34,928 bases of DNA from an uncultured Bacilli bacterium. GTDB lineage: Bacteria > Bacillota_I > Bacilli_A > RF39 > UBA660. The notes beneath the pieces were generated by a model, which did no database searches, had not been told where the DNA came from, and saw only the letters and a list, made by a program, of their open reading frames with translations. The DNA lies in contig CANRPT010000012.1 of the NCBI GenBank assembly GCA_947632565.1, positions 1 through 34,928 of the forward strand, in the 5' to 3' direction. Below are positions 24,701 to 30,905 of this stretch, one piece after another. The position numbers and the translations under genes are program-made. The number at the start of each line of letters is the position of its first letter. The first letter of the stretch is position 1.

Positions 24701-25055
24701 TTAAAATAAATTTATGTTCTTTTACTTTTTCAACAATATAGTTTTCTAAAGCATCTGGGACATTTTCTATATAATTTACACTATTTATATTTCTCATAAT
24801 TGCTGCTCTTATACATTTTTCGTTTTTAAGAAGGAAAGAAGGCGTATCTTCGTTAAAAGAATTGTTACTTTCTAGGAATGCTTCGACAATTAAATCTTCT
24901 TGTTCTTGTGATAATTTAAAGTTATTTGGTAGTTTTCCACTAACGATGGCTCTAATCATAATGAAAGTATCTCTATCAAATAGTCCTTTATCGAAAATAA
25001 TATGTTTATTTTCTAAAATAAAATCAAATATTTTCATCCTTTCAACCTCATTCAT
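21783..25055 (-). CDS. Large protein of unknown function with central GNAT-like module
   Basis: 1090 residues from the ATG at 25055, overlapping the peptidase gene by 8 bases; an ATG at 25037 has better-spaced GAGG upstream and is an alternative. The first 700 residues are mostly helical and without motifs I know. About 760-885 form a module with a C-x-R-I-N-G region, FVIKITDLFGNFVGRGSGFRNG, NCVFINQLR and a helix plus strand (IIKIFQKACEDIV, IDFVFVTKS), an order of strands and helix that resembles a GNAT acetyltransferase core. The corresponding part of the 1037-residue protein across the divergent promoter (565-690) lines up with it (NG-F, I-T, G-x-x-x-x-x-W/G-x-R-x-G, N-x-x). The C terminus (about 950-1090) is unrecognised. 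No signal peptide or membrane helix. Possible roles: intracellular effector, defence or toxin. None is shown. Confidence 0.65.
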   Translation of the reverse strand: MNEVERMKIFDFILENKHIIFDKGLFDRDTFIMIRAIVSGKLPNNFKLSQEQEDLIVEAFLESNNSFNEDTPSFLLKNEKCIRAAIMRNINSVNYIENVPDALENYIVEKVKEHKFILNNISPSYLKSNYEIAYNSIKYDSFSANFINWDAFDDKQINNLITEALQNGYILTDSSCEFLTKNLEIVLESIKVDKENIKYASETIKHHPSIFKYLLLNGYPYTKEYIKSRTIDYLLDEDVMNYCFKWDQTFGFGSDNEKYISRFTKIYHTALNSFPLVSSFASVFQMEAEEAWKEYRNDNIDYFENIFGKICTQLRNYNDFDSAITSLKFWKKLKETLEEKYDTLCLAMKEYFNLYHSDTPNKLEKVIPYQDVIAEMAALYVSKSKENYKKNELEEYYDCVKPYFTLRLDQPFVYKKLIQCKKKDRFKKLLLDGNQEICNFLTNIVNNYSKMLESETIQKMIQYFVIYNNSKFENIIDSPNKYEDYQRYEKAIKLVHRLNSGYIEYNGVELTNYRDIIAYDGNKRKYIYTGISFHDDDLKAYNEYRKKERIFEKIKKDIMLKIKTMEIDDKVDSHLVDELTKELPFTDEYFKFNEQYTFSEFNFQDFLRICTDGAGFVEASLLDDESFQNIIKVVSSNALFWLLLFMDGEDTNFIMEIETIIELIDNMKDITELSHDFNFDLSNFQELVLVNEMSKCADAQAVAILGKEVIEKLYKFRDYTDEEANIIISMAEELVCQMTKRSKSTVPYVNGQTDNYKYSIYDSQDDTLLLAGINTDACFRINGNDNDFLHYCALDKNGFVIKITDLFGNFVGRGSGFRNGNCVFINQLRTIYDECGNHYNGTYVNEREDIIKIFQKACEDIVTTSHKNHDEKNKIDFVFVTKSYSLQYTNSNVSNNVTKKIGDDPMDNESDDWREFVSNTDNLSEARDEDYFETDYGSYPLICMASAKQGILEPRDIKFKDVSAIYERRRNQIIVTTSHDLSIINKLNKINGVKSYLSDSCYHSVEIPENATIFTGDNWYIVFDGQQITSSSILDFDEKAKVEFEAAKTTINQYVMNQQQFSLEQVVETLQSQIIDEGAKVFKLVPHVKR

Positions 25056-25938
25056 TTTCAGTTTTCACCACTTTTCTATCTTCTGGATTTTCCTTCTTTT
25101 TTAAAACAAGTTTTCTAGGTTCTTCTTGAGGAGTAGTATGTGTTTGATTATTTGTAACTTGAGTCCTGTTAGCCCCATAAAACTGTTCAATCCAAAGCAA
25201 TAAGTCTTCATCTGTCCAGTTATCATAAAAAGGTACAGTAGAGTAACGAGAAGTATATTTTATTTCTTGATAATCAAAATAAGGTGCTTTTTTGTACATC
25301 TTTAACATTTCTTCTACACGATTTATTGTTTTAATTAATTCATGAAAAATAATATGTTCTTTTTCAGTATGTTCGTAGTAATAGCCACTACTTAAATTTA
25401 CGGAAGCAATATCCCATTCACTACCTAATACTGATATATCACTACAGGTACCATAATCAGTAACAAAGCCAAAAGACTCAATATAGTCCATAAAATCTTC
25501 ATTTCCACAGTCATAAAAAACACAGTCATTCTTTCCTCTACGATCAAATTCAATAATGTATTTAACTTTTGGTTTAGGTAGTTTATCAACAGCTTTACCT
25601 GCTCCAATACACCCAATTTCTTCATCCTCAGTAAATAAAATATGTGGTCTATATTTTCCTAATAATTTTATAATTGCATAGACTCCACAACGATCATCTC
25701 CACCTAATCCACCATCAGGATTAAAGATTTTATCCTTTTTTTTGTTATAAAATAGTCTTTTTGGTGGTTCATCAAATACAGTATCCATGTGTGCAACTAA
25801 TAAAATAGGAATATCGCCTTCGGCATAGACAAATCCATCATCAAAAATAGGATTCATTTTAATTTGTCGTAAATAGTTATAAACTTCAACTTTTAATTCT
25901 TCTTGAGTTAATTTTAAAAAATGTGTTAATTTATTCAT
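25048..25938 (-). CDS. M20/M28/M42-like zinc aminopeptidase-type hydrolase
   Basis: About 296 residues from the ATG at 25938, preceded by GTGGGGGTAAAT. The metal-site series of co-catalytic zinc peptidases is visible in order: LVAHMDTV (His50), LGGDDRCGVYAI (Asp81/82), TEDEEIGCIGAG (Glu106/107), EFDRRG (Asp132) and YYYEHTEKEH (His190). Such enzymes remove N-terminal or small acyl/peptide groups. The family normally runs to 350-450 residues with a lid or dimerisation domain; here the protein is compact and ends in a charged, disordered tail (about 255-296). First gene of an operon with the 1090-residue protein, so it may process that protein or its target. Start and stop of the two genes overlap. 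Confidence 0.75.
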   Translation of the reverse strand: MNKLTHFLKLTQEELKVEVYNYLRQIKMNPIFDDGFVYAEGDIPILLVAHMDTVFDEPPKRLFYNKKKDKIFNPDGGLGGDDRCGVYAIIKLLGKYRPHILFTEDEEIGCIGAGKAVDKLPKPKVKYIIEFDRRGKNDCVFYDCGNEDFMDYIESFGFVTDYGTCSDISVLGSEWDIASVNLSSGYYYEHTEKEHIIFHELIKTINRVEEMLKMYKKAPYFDYQEIKYTSRYSTVPFYDNWTDEDLLLWIEQFYGANRTQVTNNQTHTTPQEEPRKLVLKKKENPEDRKVVKTENE

Positions 25939-25993
25939 ATTTACCCCCACTTTAAAAGAAAAACACTTAATTTCTTTTTAAAAATCGCCAATT

Positions 25994-26022
25994 ATTATAT
26001 CATGTATAACCCATACTGTAAA
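25994..26022 (-). promoter_or_regulatory. Promoter of the peptidase operon
   Basis: Minus strand TTTACA (26017-26022), 17 bp, TATAAT (25994-25999): a near-consensus match. The -35 lies inside the first of the direct repeats at 26013-26096. Confidence 0.7.
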
Positions 26023-26096
26023 TATTTATCACAATACTGTAAACATTTATCTAAACTTTAAATCTGTTATCATGCCTAAATTTTAAAGTTGTTATC
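26013..26096. repeat. Four direct repeats between two divergent promoters
   Basis: ATACTGTAAATATTTATC (26013-26030) and ATACTGTAAACATTTATC (26034-26051) differ at one base and are 21 bp apart. TAAACTTTAAATCTGTTATC (26052-26071) and TAAATTTTAAAGTTGTTATC (26077-26096) are a second, related pair 25 bp apart. All four end in TTATC, as does the -10 region of the plus-strand promoter. They fill the space between the two promoters, as expected for operators of a shared regulator. Confidence 0.75.
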
Positions 26097-26105
26097 TGCT
26101 ATATC

Positions 26106-26134
26106 TTGACAATACAAGTATCTTAAGTTATCAT
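26106..26134 (+). promoter_or_regulatory. Promoter of the ankyrin/1037-residue gene pair
   Basis: TTGACA (26106-26111), 17 bp, TATCAT (26129-26134), giving a start near 26141 and a leader with GGGGAAAG before the TTG start at 26166. Confidence 0.7.
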
Positions 26135-26165
26135 ATAGTACATTAGCGAAAGGGGAAAGATTCAT

Positions 26166-27770
26166 TTGGCAATAACTTCTTTAAATAAAAAAATAAGCAA
26201 ATTTTTTGATCAATATAATTTTGAACAAATAAATTCTAATCTTGTTAAAACATACTTTCAAGATTTAGAAGAACATAATAATTATGGAAATATTCTTCAT
26301 GGGATAGTGAATTATAAATATGATGAAGAAAAAGTATTAAAAACAATATCAATCCTATTAGAATTAGGGATTAATGTAAATTTTCAGGCCAAGGATACCG
26401 GTTATAGTTTTCTTCACGTAGCTCTTTACGGTTATACTGACCTGGAAAAAGAAAAAGATGATTCCTACTCTACAGAATTTATTTTAAAATTAATAGAAAT
26501 GGCTAAAAGCTACCATTTCAACGTAAATTTAGTGGATAATGACTCAGATACTATCATCCATACAGCAATAGCCAGTGAAACTTATACTGGAAAAATAGTA
26601 CCTTTAATAAAAGCACTAGGTTCTGATTTTAATGTAAAAGCAAAAGATAGTCAAGGAAATAATATCTACCAAGCTTTTCTATTTTACAAAAAAATAGCTA
26701 AAAATTCTAGTAATTCTGAATGGCTTAAAAAATTAACAGAGGAAGAACAAGAAATAGTATCCGTTTTAAATATTGATAAAAATTTAACAGAGGAAGAACA
26801 AGAAATAGTATCCGTTTTAAATATTGACGAAAAAACAAAAAAACAAGAAAAAGAGAAAAATGATAATGAGAAAATACCTAATCTTAATAATACAGAAATT
26901 CAAAAATTATTATTAAAATTAAATCAATACTTAGATAGTTTAACAATTAATAATTTTTTAAAACCCAATGTTGTAAGCGATATTCGCGAAGTAAATCAAG
27001 AATTTCGTACTCTTTTAGAAAAATGCAGTGATGAGGAAAGAAATCAGTATACAAAAGAAGAAGTTTTGATTGCATACAATAGAAAGCTATCTAATATCAT
27101 TACAGATTACCTTAACAAAGCACATGAAAGTTTTCCTTCTTTAGCACCAGAAAAATTAATAACTTCTTTTGAGAAAGCATATCATCTTATTTCAACATTA
27201 GGACATACAGAAAATCAGTATAATAAAGTACTAAAAGATAAGAAAATAAATTATGAGAACTATATACTAGAAATAGAATCACAACTAAAACAACAAGATA
27301 CCTTGTCACAAATAACTGAATTAGAACAGATTTTAAATCCCATTATTGCTTTAGGAAATGGACGTATTGATTTCGGAAATGGTCCAAAAATAATTCATAA
27401 AAAAGTAGAAATCATAAAACAACCATTTCTTGAATTAATTGAAAAAATAAATCAAGTTGAGAAAGAAATAGAGTTACTTCAAAATTGGGAAATAGAACAA
27501 ACTTATTTTCAATATGACTTTTCAACAAAAAAAGAACTAGTTGATTTTAACCTAAAAACGAAAGAACAATTAACAGAGTATTACCAAAAACAAACAACCA
27601 TTTTAAACAATTTCAAAAAAAGAATCCTAAATGATTGGAAAGATCTTATCCAAAAGTTACAATTAGGATATTTAATTACGAATAATTTAATTTCGAAAGA
27701 ACAAATAGAGGAATGGATAGAATATAAAGAGGACTCATATCCAAAGCAAAAAGGAAAAAGAAAGGAATAG
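26166..27770 (+). CDS. Ankyrin-like repeat protein with coiled-coil C-terminal part
   Basis: 534 residues starting at TTG, with AAAGGGGAAAG 8 bases upstream. Residues about 30-185 read like four loose ankyrin repeats (GNILHGIVN...ILLELGINVNFQAK, GYSFLHVALYG...LIEMA, DTIIHTAIAS...LIKALGSDFNVKAK, GNNIYQAFL), a protein-binding scaffold. Next comes an exact in-frame duplication of 17 codons (LTEEEQEIVSVLNID at about 190 and 207), a Lys/Glu-rich linker and a long, helical, coiled-coil-like C-terminal half (about 240-534). No signal peptide or membrane helix. The gene ends 4 bases before the 1037-residue gene and is certainly co-transcribed with it, so it may be an adaptor or inhibitor for that protein. 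Function unknown. Confidence 0.7.
   Translation: MAITSLNKKISKFFDQYNFEQINSNLVKTYFQDLEEHNNYGNILHGIVNYKYDEEKVLKTISILLELGINVNFQAKDTGYSFLHVALYGYTDLEKEKDDSYSTEFILKLIEMAKSYHFNVNLVDNDSDTIIHTAIASETYTGKIVPLIKALGSDFNVKAKDSQGNNIYQAFLFYKKIAKNSSNSEWLKKLTEEEQEIVSVLNIDKNLTEEEQEIVSVLNIDEKTKKQEKEKNDNEKIPNLNNTEIQKLLLKLNQYLDSLTINNFLKPNVVSDIREVNQEFRTLLEKCSDEERNQYTKEEVLIAYNRKLSNIITDYLNKAHESFPSLAPEKLITSFEKAYHLISTLGHTENQYNKVLKDKKINYENYILEIESQLKQQDTLSQITELEQILNPIIALGNGRIDFGNGPKIIHKKVEIIKQPFLELIEKINQVEKEIELLQNWEIEQTYFQYDFSTKKELVDFNLKTKEQLTEYYQKQTTILNNFKKRILNDWKDLIQKLQLGYLITNNLISKEQIEEWIEYKEDSYPKQKGKRKE
26733..26834 (+). repeat. Tandem duplication of 51 bp inside the ankyrin-like gene
   Basis: Two adjacent copies beginning TTAACAGAGGAAGAACAAGA (26733 and 26784) are almost identical at the DNA level. 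The 17-codon period keeps the frame. The DNA identity points to a recent event. Confidence 0.9.
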
Positions 27771-27774
27771 CTCT

Positions 27775-30700
27775 ATGAAACAAGATATTCTTATTGGAGA
27801 TAGAAAAGAAAAAGATTATCTAGAAGATTTAAATAGGAAAATTTATCAATTAGAAATCGCCAATAATAATATTACAGAAGAGCAAATACTTCATATTCTA
27901 GAAAAAATTAGTTTTTATAATTGGTCTCAAAAAAAAGGATATGATTTATTTGAAAAATTTTTAGAAAAATATGATGATAAAATTCAAAATGCTCAAAAAA
28001 TCAAGGTATTATTTTTAATAGAAAATCAATCAACTTTTAAAAAATATGCTTTAAAATACTATGAATTATTTCAAAATCAGCTAAAAAAGACTGTCTTAAT
28101 TGATCTTTGTAAAATGGATGATACATTTAGTGAATGGGAAGCCCAAATAATTCTAGACTTTAAGTTTGGAAAAGACTATTATCATGCCACAAGCAATTAT
28201 CCAAATGGAAATACTATCTATGAATTTTATCAGTTATTTCACCACGTTACTCATTTTTATACTTTAGATGATAATATAATTGATTGGGATAACTCACTAT
28301 TTAATTACATGACATCACAAGAATTAATTAACATTTTCAAAAATTCTAATAATCTGAATGCAAAAACTAAAACATACATCATAGAAATTATTCTATCAAA
28401 AAATCAAAATGAAGAATCTCAACAACAAGATTTTCCACTCAAAATGAATGAAGAATTTATCCATTATTTTTTGAATTACTTGCAATACAATTTTTCCTCA
28501 TCCAAAAATTCGAATGCAAAAAGCTTTTTATGGAAAACAATAGAAAAGCAAGCAGATAAATTTCAAATGTTAAACAATCAACCAATAAATATCTTTGATT
28601 TATCTTATTTACAAGCAATCAACCAACTAGATAAAATACCAAAAGAAAAAAGAAAAAAAACATCCTTATATTTAAAAAGTTTTCAACTGTTTTTAGAAAC
28701 AATATTAAAAAATTTCAAAGAAAAAATAGCCAACGAGGATTTAGTCATCTTCGAAGCATTATTTCAAAGAATAATACACAAAAAGAATTTGATAGAAATA
28801 TTACAAATCAATAATCTAAAATCATTATATCACTATTATAAGACAGATGAACTAATTTCCGAAATCCCCTATTTAACTTTAAAACAAATCAAACAATATA
28901 ATGCGAAACAATATTTACAAGTAGCACAAAATTTACCAAAAAAATTTAAATCACATGAATTTTTGCCTCTTATTATTCTTCATATTTTTGGCTACGAATT
29001 TCTACAAACAATTCACTTTTTTAATAACATATTTAATAACATAAATGTAGAAAGTTTATTTTTATTTTCAAGAATAATAGACAAAGAGAAAAACTATATG
29101 GAAGAAATGAAAAAAGTCTTATTGGAAATAAATAATTTACACCATGATAAACAAGAAATACCTCTAGAACAAGTACTTTATATTTTCGATTATCTTTACC
29201 AAAATAAATGTTCCAAAATAACATTACATAGAATCCAAAAAAGTATTGAATCACTTGATTATATTTTATTTCCAAATAATAAAAATATTTTAGAATCTTT
29301 AGAAAAATTAAATGGTGTTCAAAAAGGAAATCTTTTATTAGAAAAAGTAGAAGGAATAAAGTTATATGATAAATATCGTTTTAGATTATATAGTTCTATT
29401 CCTGACATTCAGGGAAATTTAGATAATTATTTTTACCAAATGGTAGATTTACATGATATCAATATTATCTCGAATGGAGTAAATCAATATTGGCACCCTA
29501 ATCAACAATTTTCTGCAAGTTGTCTTACCCCAAATGGAAAAGCTTCTACTTGCTTATTTCACGGAGCGATTAATCCCAATGGTCGTTTTTTCCAAATAAC
29601 ATATCAGAATCAACTACTGGCATACAGTTGGGTATGGAGAAGCGGAGATGTCTTATGTTTTGATAATATTGAGATAACAAAAAATCTTCTTACAATAAAA
29701 GATTATGATAACATCCTATCTACTATCTATTTAAAAGTAGCCCAACAACTAATAGAAATAACAGCAAAAGAAGAAAAAAGAGGAATTAAACTGGTAATAT
29801 TAGGAAAAAATGAACAGGATTTTCCAATACCTTCTTTTGATAGATTACCAAAAGTAAATGATTATACAGAAAAACTATATCATCCTAATAACTCAGAAAA
29901 TCTTTATTTAAAAGATTCTATGAATATGCAAATGATTTTACAAGGAAATTATCAAGAGAATTTAAAAACAGAAGATAGAGAACCACAGTACCTATATACC
30001 AGAAAGAAAATACAGTGTTTTAGTGATTATGATGAACAAACTATTTCTCAAAAAATAAATTCCATATATTTTGATTACTGTTTAGCCAACAATGCTCCAT
30101 ACCAAAATATATCTATCAGTCAATATCTAACTGGTTATTGGAATGAAGACTGGTTTGTTGGAATCAAAAAAGACGGATCAAAAGAATTTTATTCTTGTGG
30201 AAATGATTTAAGAAGATGGGAAGAAGCAAAACACTATATTTCCATTTCTAAAATAAAACAGAAAAAAAATATATTTACAATAGGGAAAAGTCAATCAGAC
30301 CAATTATTATATCTAATAGACTCAAAAAATTACCTATTTGATAAGTTAGCATCAAAAGAAGACTTTCAAAAATTATTAAAAGAAAAAGTATCCTTATCAA
30401 AAGAAGATTACTTACATGGAACTGGCACCTTATACAATTTTGGAAAGATTCTGTTAGAAAACCAAATTACATCTTCTAATTACGGAAATCATATAGGTGG
30501 TGGAGGAACAAATGGAGAATATTACGTCTGTGTATCACAAGTAGGACATGATGGTACTAAGTCTGCCTTTAATTTACCAGCATTCATTCTTTCCAAAGAT
30601 ATTCTTACTTTTAAAGGTATGAATAGTACAATTCCAGATAAAATATTAACTAGCTTTAGAAATACTTCTTATCCACTTCGTACTTCCCATTTTATATCCG

Positions 30701-30888
30701 AATTTCAAGCTTTCCAATGCATTTCTTTAGAGAATGCTAAAGGAGTTTTAGTACCTATGAATTTAGTAGACATTAGCAAAATGATATATTTACAAGAATT
30801 TTCCAAAAATAATCTTCCACTAATTTGTACAGAAAACCAACAAATAATTGATAAAGAACAAATAAAAAAATTGGTCAAATTAAAATAA
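27775..30888 (+). CDS. Large protein with GNAT-like module and ADP-ribosyltransferase-like C terminus
   Basis: 1037 residues; AAAGGAA lies 8 bases before the ATG. Residues 1-550 are helical and Lys/Asn-rich with no motif I know. A module at about 565-690 (SASCLTPNGKAS, HGAINPNGRFFQIT, LLAYSWVWRSGDVLCFDNIE, then a helix and KLVILGKN) has the strand order of a GNAT fold and parallels residues 760-885 of the 1090-residue protein encoded across the promoter. The C-terminal domain (about 870-1010) has YLHGTGTLYNFGKILLEN, a glycine-rich turn, YYVCVSQ and SEFQAFQCISLENAKGVLVP. This His...strand...Glu order with 'HGT...IL' resembles ADP-ribosyltransferases (KptA/PARP/DarT group); candidate catalytic residues are the His at about 881 and the Glu at about 977. 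No secretion signal. If right, it modifies a protein or nucleic acid as a toxin, defence or regulatory factor. Confidence 0.6.
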   Translation: MKQDILIGDRKEKDYLEDLNRKIYQLEIANNNITEEQILHILEKISFYNWSQKKGYDLFEKFLEKYDDKIQNAQKIKVLFLIENQSTFKKYALKYYELFQNQLKKTVLIDLCKMDDTFSEWEAQIILDFKFGKDYYHATSNYPNGNTIYEFYQLFHHVTHFYTLDDNIIDWDNSLFNYMTSQELINIFKNSNNLNAKTKTYIIEIILSKNQNEESQQQDFPLKMNEEFIHYFLNYLQYNFSSSKNSNAKSFLWKTIEKQADKFQMLNNQPINIFDLSYLQAINQLDKIPKEKRKKTSLYLKSFQLFLETILKNFKEKIANEDLVIFEALFQRIIHKKNLIEILQINNLKSLYHYYKTDELISEIPYLTLKQIKQYNAKQYLQVAQNLPKKFKSHEFLPLIILHIFGYEFLQTIHFFNNIFNNINVESLFLFSRIIDKEKNYMEEMKKVLLEINNLHHDKQEIPLEQVLYIFDYLYQNKCSKITLHRIQKSIESLDYILFPNNKNILESLEKLNGVQKGNLLLEKVEGIKLYDKYRFRLYSSIPDIQGNLDNYFYQMVDLHDINIISNGVNQYWHPNQQFSASCLTPNGKASTCLFHGAINPNGRFFQITYQNQLLAYSWVWRSGDVLCFDNIEITKNLLTIKDYDNILSTIYLKVAQQLIEITAKEEKRGIKLVILGKNEQDFPIPSFDRLPKVNDYTEKLYHPNNSENLYLKDSMNMQMILQGNYQENLKTEDREPQYLYTRKKIQCFSDYDEQTISQKINSIYFDYCLANNAPYQNISISQYLTGYWNEDWFVGIKKDGSKEFYSCGNDLRRWEEAKHYISISKIKQKKNIFTIGKSQSDQLLYLIDSKNYLFDKLASKEDFQKLLKEKVSLSKEDYLHGTGTLYNFGKILLENQITSSNYGNHIGGGGTNGEYYVCVSQVGHDGTKSAFNLPAFILSKDILTFKGMNSTIPDKILTSFRNTSYPLRTSHFISEFQAFQCISLENAKGVLVPMNLVDISKMIYLQEFSKNNLPLICTENQQIIDKEQIKKLVKLK

Positions 30889-30896
30889 ATATGACC
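30873..30896. terminator. Bidirectional terminator between convergent genes
   Basis: GGTCA (30873-30877) pairs with TGACC (30892-30896); TTTT plus TCTTTTT follows on the plus strand and a T-run on the minus strand (complement of AAAAAAATT at 30864-30872). It overlaps the end of the plus-strand gene and serves the gene ending at 30906 from the other side. Confidence 0.55.
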
Positions 30897-30905
30897 TTTT
30901 TCTTT

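Noticed and set aside
25425-25625. 66-codon minus-strand ORF within the peptidase gene
   Set aside because: Out-of-frame shadow of the zinc-site coding region.
29033-29275. 80-codon minus-strand ORF within the 1037-residue gene
   Set aside because: Antisense shadow, hydrophobic by codon complement, with no ribosome site.
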